Of a DNA stretch of 64,000 nucleotides, positions 8,798 to 17,962 are shown piece after piece (the first letter of the stretch is position 1; the number at the start of each line of letters is the position of its first letter). The stretch is from Clostridia bacterium. Its GTDB lineage: Bacteria > Bacillota > DSM-521 > Neomoorellales > SLTJ01. Below the pieces are notes generated by a model that had not been told where the DNA came from, did no database searches, and saw only the letters and a program-made list of their open reading frames with translations. The translations under genes were made by a program, and so were the position numbers. The stretch spans positions 54,371-118,370 of the forward strand of contig SLTJ01000032.1 in NCBI GenBank assembly GCA_004347685.1, in the 5' to 3' direction.

Positions 8798-9170
8798 CCG
8801 CCAAAAATAAATGTTACGAACTTCTTAACTTCAGGCAGGAAAAACGTTGTGCTGCAGCGAACAATTACTAAAACAGGGAAGTTAAGGCCGGGGATTCTGC
8901 CGCGCGGGACAGTATTTCCTGGCTTCAGCCCCCCGGGTCGCCCGTACTGGTCCGGGCGAACATAGAACGGGTCATTATAAAACAGAGATAGCGGGATCGC
9001 GCCGGCAAGTAGTTGCCCTTGACAGTAACTTTCGACACGAAAAATCGCCCCTTCGCTGCTCATATTTTCGTCGAGCCACGTAGGCAAGCGAGGCTTATGG
9101 TGGTTTCGCAGCAGGGCTCGAAGAAACAGGCGCATGTTGGTACCGGTATAAGTATTGGTCGGGTGATTGT
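8798..9170. other. Intergenic region between pilus operon and cytochrome locus
   Basis: About 370 bases without a credible gene. A perfect TTGACA lies at 9019-9024, but no good -10 box stands 16-18 bases downstream. No riboswitch consensus is visible. The cytochrome locus promoter probably lies here. Confidence 0.4.
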
Positions 9171-10286
9171 ATGCGCTATTTCTTGGGGTGGCTGCGCCGG
9201 CGTTGGCTGCTGACGGCCCTTATGGCTGTGGCGGTTCTGTTTGCGGGACTGGCGCTGGCCAACCAGGTTACCAGAATGGAAGAGCCAAGTTCGTGTCCCT
9301 CGTGTCATGAGGTTGAATCTGAATACGCTGCCTGGGCGATTTCTTCCCACAGCCGCATTGAGTGCATCACCTGCCACCGCGGTGGCGAGGGCGTGCTGCA
9401 AGTATGGAAGCGCAGGCTTATCTCGGGAACACATCTGGTTGAACACTGGCAGGGCGGGGCCGATTATCCCTTGCGGGCCAAAATACTCCCGGATGACAGC
9501 GTTTGTGAAAGATGTCACACTTCTAACCGTCCCATCACTCCCTCAGGGGACCTGATCATACCCCATGCCGAGCACGTGAGCGTAACCGGCACCCCGTGCG
9601 CCACCTGCCACGTGGAAGTGGTGCACGCCGGCGTAAATAAGAGGATGGCGGCTGCCCTGGGCAAGACGGGCGGGAACGTGGAAAAAGCCAGGGAGATGGT
9701 AAGAAGCGAGCTGGCGAATTTGAGCCCCAAGGACCGTCAGCCGTCTATGGGCACGTGCATGCAGTGCCATGACGGCAAGAAGGCGCCGGGTGACTGCCAA
9801 GCCTGTCACAGCAGGATAACTATTCCGCCGAACCATCAGGAAAAGAGCTGGGCTTACGCCCACGGGCGGCAGGCCCGCCAGGATATCCAGGGGTGCGTCC
9901 ACTGCCACGCCGTGGTCGCCGGGACCACCCCGCCGGGTGAGAAGGTCACCCTGATCCCCGGGGTGCGCAATAACCCGTTCTGCGTCTCCTGCCACACCGA
10001 GAGGCCGGTGACGCACGGGGACAGGTGGAAGCTGGAGCACAGCCGGGAAGCGCATCTGGACCTGGAAGGCTGCCTGGTCTGCCACGACGAGAAACCGTCG
10101 CCGTCGGCCAGCGGCCAGGAAATCGTAGCCTGCGCCGCCTGCCATGCCGCGCCGCACCCGGAGAAAGACTGGCGCCAGCGGCATCCGTCGGTGGTCAAGA
10201 ACCAAGGCGCCGCAGAATGTTTCGCCTGTCACGATAGTACCAGTTGCTCCAACTGCCACACCCAGGGGAGGCTGCGCCTGCCGTAA
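9171..10286 (+). CDS. NapC/NirT-like membrane-anchored dodecaheme cytochrome c
   Basis: A 371-residue protein with one N-terminal transmembrane anchor (LLTALMAVAVLFAGLALA) and twelve CXXCH heme c sites, from CPSCH near residue 43 to CSNCH near the C-terminus. The N-terminal part resembles NapC/NirT quinol dehydrogenases, which pass electrons from menaquinol to outer electron carriers. The segment TPSGDLIIPH plus CATCHVEVVHAG recurs almost unchanged in the 10-heme lipoprotein encoded at 42.2 kb, so the two are paralogues over most of their length. It heads the cytochrome locus and is the likely quinone-side entry point (inference). Confidence 0.88.
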   Translation: MRYFLGWLRRRWLLTALMAVAVLFAGLALANQVTRMEEPSSCPSCHEVESEYAAWAISSHSRIECITCHRGGEGVLQVWKRRLISGTHLVEHWQGGADYPLRAKILPDDSVCERCHTSNRPITPSGDLIIPHAEHVSVTGTPCATCHVEVVHAGVNKRMAAALGKTGGNVEKAREMVRSELANLSPKDRQPSMGTCMQCHDGKKAPGDCQACHSRITIPPNHQEKSWAYAHGRQARQDIQGCVHCHAVVAGTTPPGEKVTLIPGVRNNPFCVSCHTERPVTHGDRWKLEHSREAHLDLEGCLVCHDEKPSPSASGQEIVACAACHAAPHPEKDWRQRHPSVVKNQGAAECFACHDSTSCSNCHTQGRLRLP

Positions 10287-10332
10287 AGCAAACTGGAATG
10301 GGGATCGAGATCAAGATCAGGGGGGGCAGCCT

Positions 10333-12393
10333 ATGTCTCGCCGGTCAAAACTCCTCATCTTGGCTGTAGTAGCCCTGGCTGTTGCCGGGGTGGCCATGTT
10401 TCGCCTCGGCCCTTTGCGCTGGCTGGTGGCCGGCGAGATGACTGCCGAAGACTACCTGCGGGATGGGCTGCGGGCTTACAATGAAATGAATTTTTCCCTG
10501 GCGGTCAGGTCCTTCCAGCGGGCCGCCTTGCTCGATCCTGCCAGCGGCCACCCGGCCTATTACCTGGGCCAGGTGTACGAGGCCAGCGGCCGGCGCCGGG
10601 AGGCAATCAAGTTTTACTCCCAGGCCCTGAGCCTGGACCCCAGCCTGGCGGCGGCCTACTTTAACCTGGCCGTGCTTTACGGCCTGGAAAAGGCCCCCGA
10701 GTTGCAGGAAGGTGAACTCCAGCAGGCCCTCGACGTGGCTCCGGATTTTGCCGTCGCCTGGTATGTGCTGGGCGAGTACTATTACGGCCGCGGGCAGGGC
10801 CGGGAAGCTGCCGGGGCTTACGCGCAGGCCCTGCGCAATCCCATGGCCCGGCTGGATTGGGCCGGGCTACGCCAGCACCTGGCTGAGACCGGCGGCGGAG
10901 CCGGGGCGGGGCAAGAAGGTAATGGGAATCCCCTGCCAGGCGGGCCGGGGGGCCGGGGCAAATCCGGCTCCCCGGCCGGGAGCGCGGTGTCCGGGGAACT
11001 CCCGCCGGCGGGAGCCGGCCCCGGGGCGGCCAGGCTGGCTGCCGACCGCCTCTGCACCCGCTGTCACCAGGCCCGGGATATACGGCAGGCGCACCAAGCC
11101 GTCCTGTCGGGAGATACACCGGGTGCGACCGCGGAAGCGGCCGCCGCGCTGGCCACGAAGGGTGAGACAAACTGCCTGGCCTGCCACGCGCCCCATAACC
11201 TGGTTTACCCCCCGCTGATCCGGTCGCCGGAAAAGAGCCGTTGCCAGGTGTGCCATTTTGAATATGCCGGGGATTCCCTGGCCGAGGCCCGGCAGGCAGG
11301 CAACAAAATACACGCGCCGGCAGCCGCCGGCAACTGTACCGACTGCCACCAGGAACATGCACTGGGGGAAAAGCCGCGGCTACGGATGGAGGGGCAGGCC
11401 CTCTGCTTCACCTGCCACCCAGACCGGAAGGGGGAGACGGGCAGGCCGGAGCAACATTCTCCCTATGCTGGGGGGCGGTGTACCGACTGCCACAACCCGC
11501 ACCTCAGCCGGCAAGAAAAGCTCTTGCGCGCCCCGGAGAATGAGCTTTGCCTGAACTGTCATTTTGCCTTCCAGGAGGCCCTTACCCTCCCGGTGCAGCA
11601 CAAACCCTTTGCCATGGGCTACTGCACTTCGTGCCACGAGCCCCATGCGGCCAACTATTCTTCACTGCTTAAGTTGATCCAGCAGCGGCTCTGCTATAGC
11701 TGCCATTTCGACCGCAACGCCGATCTGGCCAAGCCGGTGAAACACCCGCCGTACGCGGAAGGAAGGTGCACGGACTGCCACAGCCCCCACGCGGCGAAAA
11801 CAGAGAAGATGTTGCTGGCCGGTTCGCAACGCGAGCTCTGTTTCAAGTGCCACGACCGTGAGTTCGTCGAGGGCCCGGAGCACCACCCCGCGCCTGGGAA
11901 TCTGGCCTGCGCCTCATGCCACGCTCCCCACGCCGGCCAGGAAAGGGCGCTCCTTCCGCAAAGGAGCAGCGATTTTTGTTTCGGCTGTCACCTTTTCGGC
12001 CTGCCCTCTCGAGGCGTAGCCATGAATTATTATCTCAGCAGCCAGCACGGCCAGATGCAGGGCGGGTCGTGCCTGAACTGCCACAACGAGCGGAAAGGCG
12101 GGTTCAAGTTTGGTTCCCCCGCAGAGAAAATATCAGTCTGCCAGTCATGCCACCCGGAGATCGGCGGGGGTATGCCGGTATCGTCTAGCAGTAACCGCAC
12201 CGGCCGGGTGAGCTACTCGCATCCGGTGGGTGGTAACGCTGTGGATCCAAATGCGGGCGACACCCTGACGTGTTCCTCCACCTGCCACAACCCCCACGGC
12301 ACTCCGTACAAGCGCATGCTCACCGCCAAGGGGGATAATCTCTGCCTGAAATGCCACCAGGTCCGCTCCGGGCAGATGCGGACGGGGCCGTGA
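10333..12393 (+). CDS. TPR and multiheme (doubled CXXCH) cytochrome c
   Basis: A 686-residue protein: N-terminal membrane anchor (LLILAVVALAVAGVAMF), about three TPR repeats (residues 35-165), a Gly-rich linker, then 16 CXXCH sites plus one unusual CSSTCH (CX3CH) site near the end. The repeating pattern CTDCHxPH ... LCxxCH is the doubled-CXXCH motif of DmsE/OmcS-like proteins. The ATG at 10333 is used because GGGGGGC stands just upstream and the membrane anchor follows at once; the frame is open to 10144. TPR repeats could dock other envelope proteins. Confidence 0.88.
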   Translation: MSRRSKLLILAVVALAVAGVAMFRLGPLRWLVAGEMTAEDYLRDGLRAYNEMNFSLAVRSFQRAALLDPASGHPAYYLGQVYEASGRRREAIKFYSQALSLDPSLAAAYFNLAVLYGLEKAPELQEGELQQALDVAPDFAVAWYVLGEYYYGRGQGREAAGAYAQALRNPMARLDWAGLRQHLAETGGGAGAGQEGNGNPLPGGPGGRGKSGSPAGSAVSGELPPAGAGPGAARLAADRLCTRCHQARDIRQAHQAVLSGDTPGATAEAAAALATKGETNCLACHAPHNLVYPPLIRSPEKSRCQVCHFEYAGDSLAEARQAGNKIHAPAAAGNCTDCHQEHALGEKPRLRMEGQALCFTCHPDRKGETGRPEQHSPYAGGRCTDCHNPHLSRQEKLLRAPENELCLNCHFAFQEALTLPVQHKPFAMGYCTSCHEPHAANYSSLLKLIQQRLCYSCHFDRNADLAKPVKHPPYAEGRCTDCHSPHAAKTEKMLLAGSQRELCFKCHDREFVEGPEHHPAPGNLACASCHAPHAGQERALLPQRSSDFCFGCHLFGLPSRGVAMNYYLSSQHGQMQGGSCLNCHNERKGGFKFGSPAEKISVCQSCHPEIGGGMPVSSSSNRTGRVSYSHPVGGNAVDPNAGDTLTCSSTCHNPHGTPYKRMLTAKGDNLCLKCHQVRSGQMRTGP

Positions 12394-12534
12394 GTAGTTG
12401 GCTTGGCTGCTGTGGGTGTACTCTCGATGTCTTTCCCCTGACCGGTGTGGCAGGCAGCTTATCCTGCGGCGACCTTTAGCCCGGAGGTGTGGTTTGTGAC
12501 GAAAGGGGCCGGGATCTTGTTCCAGGAGAGCCTC

Positions 12535-14280
12535 ATGGCAAAGGAAGATCTGATCACCACTGAAAAACGGATCGGTTTGGCCAAAAAATGGGCTGTACAC
12601 ATAGGTGGCCTGTTGCTCCTGGCCGCCCTGTATCCGGCCTGGTTTGACCCCACCTTTCGCCTCCTGGCCGCCCTGTTTATAGCGGCTGCGGCGGCCTACA
12701 GCGGGTACGTGCTCTATCTTGCCCGGCCCGGCCATATCCGCCTGGTCTGGTATTTTTCCTACGTGGAATGCGCGGTCTTTACCGGGTACCTGATCTATTA
12801 CAGCGGCGGCCTGGACAGCGAGTTCGTCCTCATGTACACGGTCATCATGGCCGGGGTGGCGGCCAGCCGTCTGCGGGTGATTGATTTCCTGGCCACGGGT
12901 TTCCTGGGCCATGTATCCTATGCCGTGGCACTATATCTCTTCTACGGCAACCTTGATTTTTACCTGACGCCTGCTTTCTGGGTGCGCTGCCTGCTGATAA
13001 CGGGCGTGTTCCTTCTGTCATTGCTGGTCGTGGAAATGATGGTGAGTGACAACGAGAAGCTGCGCCGGGCCAAGCAGGAGCTGGAGGAGAAAAGCGAGCA
13101 ACTGGCGGCCAGCAATAGCAAACTGGAGGCCCTGGCCGTTACCGACGGCCTCACCGGGCTGTACAACCACCGCTATTTCCAGCAGCGCCTGCGGGAGGAA
13201 ATCAAGCGGGCCGAACGCTACGAGTCAATATTTTCTCTGGCCATGCTCGACGTGGACTATTTCAAGTGCTATAACGACGCCCACGGCCACCCCCATGGCG
13301 ACGGGGTGTTGGTGGAGATCGCCCGCCTTATCCGGGAAAACATCCGGGCCGCCGACGTGGCCGCACGGTACGGCGGCGAGGAATTCGCCGTCATCTTCGT
13401 GGAGATGGACTGCGAGGTGGCGGTGGACGCGGCCGAACGCATCCGCCGGGCCATTGAAACCCACGATTTCCCGGGCTCGGAGTACCAGCCGGGCGGCCGG
13501 CTGACCGTCTCTATCGGGGTGGCTTCCTACCCGGCTGATGCCCAGGCGGCCGACGAGCTTATCCGCAAGGCCGACGAGGCTTTGTACCGGGCCAAGGAGA
13601 AACACCGTAATCTGGTGATCCCCTATCACTCCCTCACCGAGGACCTGGGGAGAATTGACGCGGCCGAACTGGAACTGGACGAGAGCGAGAGCAGCCTGAT
13701 GGCCACCGTGCAGGCCATTCTCGCGGCCATTGACCAGAAGGACAGGTATACCTATGGCCACGCCGAGCGCACCATGCGTTACGCCGAGGCCCTGGCCAGG
13801 AAGCTGGGCTTCCCCGAGGAGAGGATCCGCGTCTTGCGGTACGCGGCCTTCCTCCACGACATCGGCAAGCTCAAGATCGCCAAGGAAATCCTCAACAAGT
13901 CCCGGCCCCTCACCGACGAGGAAAAGGAGATAGTCCGGCTGCACTCCTTGTACGGGGTGAACATCCTGGAGCCCCTGGCCAACCTGCAGCGGCTGGTGCC
14001 GATCATCAGGCACCACCACGAGCGCTATGACGGCCAGGGCTATCCGGACGGCCTGAAGGACGAAGATATCCCCCTGGAGGCCAGGATCATGGCCGTGGCC
14101 GATGCCTACGATGCCATGCGCGCCCAGAGGCCCTACCGCCGGGCACTAGGCGTTGGCGAGGCCCTGGAGGAACTTGAGCGCTGCGCCGGCACCCAGTTTG
14201 ACCCGCAACTGGTGGAGAGGTTCACCGAGGTGGTGAGGGAGCTGGAAGGCGTAGAAAGGGAGCCTGACGGCACGGATTGA
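12535..14280 (+). CDS. Membrane GGDEF plus HD-GYP c-di-GMP enzyme
   Basis: A 581-residue protein with about six N-terminal transmembrane helices, a coiled-coil linker, a GGDEF domain and an HD-GYP domain. The diguanylate cyclase signature is YGGEEF (about residue 279) with an RxxD inhibitory site (RAAD) five residues before it. The phosphodiesterase half keeps HDIGK (about 441) and HHERYDGQGYPDGL. Both halves look catalytically complete. The ATG at 12535 follows CCAGGAGAG. A close paralogue of the same architecture lies at 43.6 kb, also beside a cytochrome gene. It presumably sets local c-di-GMP levels. Confidence 0.9.
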   Translation: MAKEDLITTEKRIGLAKKWAVHIGGLLLLAALYPAWFDPTFRLLAALFIAAAAAYSGYVLYLARPGHIRLVWYFSYVECAVFTGYLIYYSGGLDSEFVLMYTVIMAGVAASRLRVIDFLATGFLGHVSYAVALYLFYGNLDFYLTPAFWVRCLLITGVFLLSLLVVEMMVSDNEKLRRAKQELEEKSEQLAASNSKLEALAVTDGLTGLYNHRYFQQRLREEIKRAERYESIFSLAMLDVDYFKCYNDAHGHPHGDGVLVEIARLIRENIRAADVAARYGGEEFAVIFVEMDCEVAVDAAERIRRAIETHDFPGSEYQPGGRLTVSIGVASYPADAQAADELIRKADEALYRAKEKHRNLVIPYHSLTEDLGRIDAAELELDESESSLMATVQAILAAIDQKDRYTYGHAERTMRYAEALARKLGFPEERIRVLRYAAFLHDIGKLKIAKEILNKSRPLTDEEKEIVRLHSLYGVNILEPLANLQRLVPIIRHHHERYDGQGYPDGLKDEDIPLEARIMAVADAYDAMRAQRPYRRALGVGEALEELERCAGTQFDPQLVERFTEVVRELEGVEREPDGTD

Positions 14281-14539
14281 TCAATGATACCGTGGTCTAG
14301 ATGCGTCAGGGGGACACGTTGAAGAATATTTGTGAAACAAGCCGGGTAGTGATATCCAGACTATCAAGCAGCAAATTAGCTAGTGACAGGAAGATAGGCC
14401 AGTACTAGCCATATTTGCTCAGAATCGGAACAAACGGCTTGTGACGGGTGTTTGTGACAGGGGGCTCTTTCCTGCTAAAATAAAGGCGGGAAAGGTGAAA
14501 TGAAGAGGATCAGCCTGTAACCATTTAACGAGACGGACG
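14281..14539. other. Intergenic region before TPR gene
   Basis: About 260 AT-richer bases. The only signal I can support is the promoter-like site at 14452-14481. Confidence 0.4.
14452..14481 (+). promoter_or_regulatory. Putative sigma-A promoter for TPR/NHL/cytochrome genes
   Basis: TTGTGA at 14452, an 18-base spacer and TAAAAT at 14476. A second TTGTGAC lies 13 bases upstream as a direct repeat, a possible activator site. The start codon of the TPR gene is about 58 bases downstream. Confidence 0.4.
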
Positions 14540-15247
14540 GTGGTCGAAGTGGAGGGCGAGGTGCAAACCCGCGTTGGGCAGCCGGAGCCTGAAAGGCAGA
14601 TCCCGCTGACGAAAGCCTTAATTGTGATTGCGATAGTAATTGTGATAATTATCGTTATCGGCCTCGTAATAGGGTATGCCTTCTTCTGGAACAACTACGA
14701 GCAGCAGACCTTCGTGGATGTCGAGATGCAGGCCGCCTTGCAGCAGGTAAAGGACGCTCCGGACGACGCTACGGCCCACCTGCGCCTGGGTTATGTCTAT
14801 CTCCTCCGGGGCGACGTCCAGGAGGCGATGAAGGAATACCAGGAGGCGTACCGCCTGGACCCGAAAAACCGCCAGGTCAAGTACAACCTGGCCCTGGGCT
14901 ACATGGCAGGTAAGCAGTACGGTGAGGCCATCAAGCTGCTGGAGCCGCTGGCCGCCGAAGGCCTCCTGGACTTTGAGGCCCATTTCTCCCTGGCCGAGGC
15001 CTATTACGAAAGCGGGCAGTACGACAAGGCGGTAAAGGAGTTCCAGAACACCGTCGCCATCCGCCCGGGAGCGGCCGACGCCTACTACTACATGGGCCTG
15101 GCCTACGAGAAGATGGGGGACAAAGAGAAGGCCCTGGAGAGCTTCAACCAGGCGCTGCGCTTCGTGCCCAACTACCAGGAGGCCCTTGAGGCCAAGGCCA
15201 GGCTGCAGGAAGCGGCAGGGGGAGGTAATACGAGTGGCGGTGCCTAA
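14540..15247 (+). CDS. Membrane-anchored TPR protein
   Basis: A 235-residue protein with one transmembrane helix of almost pure Ile/Val (IVIAIVIVIIIVIGLVIGYA) near residues 28-48, then about five TPR units (residues 60-220, for example AHLRLGYVYLLRGDVQEAMK). TPRs bind partner proteins. The gene overlaps the downstream NHL gene by 14 bases, so the two are probably co-translated. TPR and NHL genes next to multiheme cytochrome genes recur in metal-reducing bacteria and are thought to help assemble or handle the cytochromes; here that is inference. GTG start. Confidence 0.8.
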   Translation: MVEVEGEVQTRVGQPEPERQIPLTKALIVIAIVIVIIIVIGLVIGYAFFWNNYEQQTFVDVEMQAALQQVKDAPDDATAHLRLGYVYLLRGDVQEAMKEYQEAYRLDPKNRQVKYNLALGYMAGKQYGEAIKLLEPLAAEGLLDFEAHFSLAEAYYESGQYDKAVKEFQNTVAIRPGAADAYYYMGLAYEKMGDKEKALESFNQALRFVPNYQEALEAKARLQEAAGGGNTSGGA

Positions 15248-16247
15248 GCCAGGGCTGGCAGGGAAGCTGGCCGGAATCCAGGTAAAGGTTACCCATGTTA
15301 TCATCGCGGCCCTCTGCGCCGCGCTGGGGACAGTGGTCTGGTTTGGCTGGATGTACGTTAACAAGACCAGCCCTGTAGAAACAGTCCAGGCGGCGGTGGC
15401 GCCGGTCACGGCCCGGCCCCGGTGGGTGGCTACCGTGTACGGGGAGGGCGACGTATTCCTGAACCAGCCCCGCTCGGTGTACGTACATAGCAACCAGATC
15501 TACGTTTCCGACACCTCTAACCACCGGGTGGTGGTCTTTGACTACAACGGCCGCTACGTGCGCAAGTTCGGCGACACCGGCGACGAGAAGACGCGGCTGG
15601 CCTTTCCATACGGGGTGGCCGTGGTTGGCGGCGAGGTCTTCGTGGCCGACGCCGGGCTGATGAAGGTGGCGGTCTTCGACGCGGCGGGTAACTTCCTCCG
15701 GTACTTCGGCGAAGACGTGCTGAAGAAGCCGGTGAACATCGTCTACCAGGACGGTAAGCTCTACTTTACCGACGTGGTACGCCAGCAGGTGGTGGTCATG
15801 GACACCGCCGGCAAGGAGCTCTTAAGTATAGGCAAGCCGGGGCAAAAGGAGCCGGGTGAGTTTCACTATCCCAACGGCCTGGCCGTGGCCCCCGACGGCC
15901 GCATCTTCGTGGCCGATACCAACAACAGCCGGGTGCAGATCTTTGACCCGGATGGCAAGTTCCTGGCCATCTGGCAGGGGGACGTGGCCAAGGCCCAGGG
16001 CTATTTCGCCGCTCCCACCAACATCGCCCTGGATAAGGCCGGCAACGTCTACGTGGCCGACCCCCTTACCCGGCGGGTGGCGGTGGTGGATAAGGACGGC
16101 AACATGCTGGGCGCGGTAGAGCAGGCCGGTCCGCCCGAGCAGGGCGAAACCCTCTCCCTGCCGTCCGGGGTATACGTTGACGGCCGCCAGCGGCTGTTCG
16201 TCGCCGACTACGGCGGCTCGTGCGTAGCGATCTACGACCTGAAGTAG
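15234..16247 (+). CDS. Membrane-anchored NHL-repeat beta-propeller protein
   Basis: A 337-residue protein: one N-terminal membrane anchor (residues 18-42) and six NHL-type repeats (patterns such as NGLAVAPDGRIFVADTNNSR followed by VQIFD), giving a six-bladed beta-propeller outside the membrane. The GTG at 15234 is chosen because GGGGAGG stands 9 bases upstream; the frame is open further back. It lies between the TPR gene and the hexaheme cytochrome gene. A paralogue at 34.9 kb is also coupled to a multiheme cytochrome, so the association is repeated within this window. Confidence 0.87.
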   Translation: MAVPKPGLAGKLAGIQVKVTHVIIAALCAALGTVVWFGWMYVNKTSPVETVQAAVAPVTARPRWVATVYGEGDVFLNQPRSVYVHSNQIYVSDTSNHRVVVFDYNGRYVRKFGDTGDEKTRLAFPYGVAVVGGEVFVADAGLMKVAVFDAAGNFLRYFGEDVLKKPVNIVYQDGKLYFTDVVRQQVVVMDTAGKELLSIGKPGQKEPGEFHYPNGLAVAPDGRIFVADTNNSRVQIFDPDGKFLAIWQGDVAKAQGYFAAPTNIALDKAGNVYVADPLTRRVAVVDKDGNMLGAVEQAGPPEQGETLSLPSGVYVDGRQRLFVADYGGSCVAIYDLK

Positions 16248-16299
16248 GCGGTATTCCGGTCAATCCCCATCCCGGGCCGGAGTTGTCCGGTCCGTACCG

Positions 16300-16318
16300 C
16301 CGGCTTTCCGCCGGCCTG
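16300..16318 (+). other. Hairpin between NHL and hexaheme cytochrome genes
   Basis: GCCGGC, a short pyrimidine loop and GCCGGC form a GC stem in the 140-base gap upstream of the hexaheme gene. There is no U-run, so it is more likely a processing or stability hairpin than a terminator. Confidence 0.35.
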
Positions 16319-16389
16319 GGGGGAGGGCTCCGGGTTCGCTCTCAGCCACAAGGTTGAGATAGAGAAGTTGCAGGGAGGAGGTGAATAAG

Positions 16390-17364
16390 ATGGGTAAAAT
16401 CAAACTGCTTCTGGTTGTCGCGCTGGCGGCCGTATTTGTCCTGGCCCTGGCGGCGCCGGCCATGGCGACTACCCACGGCAATTACAGCACCACGACCGAC
16501 GCCTGCGCAGGATGTCATGTGGCCCACGCGGCCCAGGCCCCCAAGCTGTTGAAGGTCGGGCCGACGCAGACCGAGTTTTGCTACCTGTGTCACGGCCAAG
16601 GAACCACTGCGGCGCCGTACGACATCCAGTACGGCCTTACCAGCGGTGACCCCACCAACGTTAATTCCACTGCCGGCGGGTTTGAGAAGCTCGGCGGTTC
16701 TGGCGGCGCTACGGTGACCTCTCGCCACACGGTGTGGGGCTACGACGCCGACGCCAACGGTGCGGCCGGCTCCTGGAGCGGCGAGGCTACCAAGACCCTC
16801 ACGGTTCCCGGCGGCACGCAGAACCTCACTGGTAACGGTCTCGTCTGCGGCTCCTGCCACAACCCGCACGCCGGTGGGACCGGGGCGCCCAACCCCAGGC
16901 TACTGCGGACCACCATCCTGGGATCTTCCAACCTGACGGTTGAGTTCACGCTAGAACCGACCGGCGTAACGGATGGCTACCAGGTGACTGAGTACGTGAG
17001 CGGCTCCACCGCCTGGTGCGGCGCCTGCCACGACAAGTTCGATAAACCGGATAACTCCGGGCACGAACTCACCGAAGGCGACACCATGTACCGGCATGCC
17101 ATGGATATGGCCGCGACCCTACCAGGTGGTGCCGACGGTACCATCGCCAGCGGGACGCCGCTAGAAACCCATAGCACTGACCCCGACAAGGTTGCCTGCC
17201 TGACCTGCCACCGCGCCCACGGCACTACGGCAACGGTGAGCGGGTACGCCCTGAGCTGGCCCAGGGACAACGGCGGCACGGGCACCACCTCGGCGCTGCT
17301 ACGCATGCAGAACCGCGGTGTGTGCTACAACTGCCACGGCGCAGCAGAGTACAACAAGCCGTAG
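16390..17364 (+). CDS. Secreted hexaheme cytochrome c
   Basis: A 324-residue exported protein with signal peptide (LLLVVALAAVFVLALAAPAMA) and six CXXCH sites: CAGCH, CYLCH, CGSCH, CGACH, CLTCH and CYNCH. The ATG at 16390 is preceded by a perfect AGGAGGTGA. There is no membrane anchor or lipobox, so the mature protein is free in the wall or extracellular. Six hemes in about 300 residues, heme pairs and extra His residues resemble filament-forming OmcS-type cytochromes; that is inference. It is a tandem paralogue of the next cytochrome gene. A c-di-GMP riboswitch on the opposite strand points into its 3' end. Confidence 0.9.
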   Translation: MGKIKLLLVVALAAVFVLALAAPAMATTHGNYSTTTDACAGCHVAHAAQAPKLLKVGPTQTEFCYLCHGQGTTAAPYDIQYGLTSGDPTNVNSTAGGFEKLGGSGGATVTSRHTVWGYDADANGAAGSWSGEATKTLTVPGGTQNLTGNGLVCGSCHNPHAGGTGAPNPRLLRTTILGSSNLTVEFTLEPTGVTDGYQVTEYVSGSTAWCGACHDKFDKPDNSGHELTEGDTMYRHAMDMAATLPGGADGTIASGTPLETHSTDPDKVACLTCHRAHGTTATVSGYALSWPRDNGGTGTTSALLRMQNRGVCYNCHGAAEYNKP

Positions 17365-17404
17365 CAATGGTTGCCGGAACAGCGTAGTAGAAAAATCGCT
17401 GCCT

Positions 17405-17455
17405 TACATCCTGCGGCCGCCGGCCGGTCTTTCCCGGCCGGGGGGCCGCGGCCCT
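17405..17455. other. GC-rich hairpin downstream of hexaheme gene
   Basis: CCGGCCGG, a TCTTT loop, and CCGGCCGG make a strong stem about 55 bases after the stop, flanked by further G/C complementarity. No T-run follows on the plus strand, so factor-independent termination is uncertain; it could also protect the mRNA 3' end. Confidence 0.45.
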
Positions 17456-17541
17456 GGGAGGGGTGCCGGGGGCGTCCCTCCCCCACGTGCCATAAACCAT
17501 CCAGGCAGTCGCGGCGCCGGGGGGCATTCCCCTCCCCGCAA

Positions 17542-17573
17542 ATCAAAAACCGGCGCCGTGGTGGCTGCCGGTA
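17542..17573 (-). terminator. Terminator of the minus-strand c-di-GMP riboswitch
   Basis: Read on the minus strand: ACCGGC, a bulged A, GCC, loop ACCAC, GGC, GCCGGT, then TTTTGATTT. Its 5' arm overlaps the 11-base sequence (17563-17573) that is also complementary to the end of the aptamer (17608-17618), the layout of a terminator/antiterminator switch. Confidence 0.75.
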
Positions 17574-17607
17574 AGGTTTGTCGTTCTTGGAGTTGAGCAC
17601 ACTGAGA

Positions 17608-17703
17608 TACCGGCAGCCCGGCCGTCATAGCTCTAAGCGTCTTAGAGCCTTAGACCCGCGGCTTTGCGCCCCTGCCTTTCGGCAGGTTTGCCCTGAGCGG
17701 ACC
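17608..17703 (-). ncRNA. GEMM-I cyclic-di-GMP riboswitch, antisense to the cytochrome locus
   Basis: On the minus strand the sequence reads AGGGCAAACC, a GAAA-capped stem, GGGGCGCAAAGCC, GGGTCTAAGG, a second stem, then GCCGGGCTGCC, which is the GEMM-I consensus throughout. The base at the position equivalent to G20 of the Vc2 aptamer appears to be G, favouring c-di-GMP over cGAMP. It has its own promoter and a terminator/antiterminator platform. No protein gene follows on that strand; transcription continues towards the 3' end of the hexaheme cytochrome gene in antisense. Confidence 0.88.
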
Positions 17704-17748
17704 AGTGAAGAACACGATGTCATAGAACGTAACCCGTCACTGGTATCC

Positions 17749-17777
17749 ATTATCTCACCACGGCAGGGAAGCGTCAA
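17749..17777 (-). promoter_or_regulatory. Sigma-A promoter of the minus-strand riboswitch
   Basis: On the minus strand: TTGACG, a 17-base spacer, GATAAT. Transcription would start about 35-45 bases before the aptamer. An inverted repeat ACCAGTGA/TCACTGGT lies in the short leader. Confidence 0.75.
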
Positions 17778-17962
17778 CTAATGTGTCGGGGGATAAGGGC
17801 GAGATAGTTAGCATCTGGTTTCGATAAATGGCAGAAGAGGGGTTATTTTGCCGCGTATTGGGCCAAACTCCCGCAGGAGCGAGCCGGTTACGGTCGGCTT
17901 CCAGCCGGCCGATGTGGCGGAACCCTCCAGAATTACTGGTTTGACCAGGGGAGGTGATGAAT

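Noticed and set aside
9019..9048. TTGACA before the cytochrome locus as a promoter
   Set aside because: No acceptable -10 hexamer lies 16-18 bases downstream, so it was not listed as a promoter.
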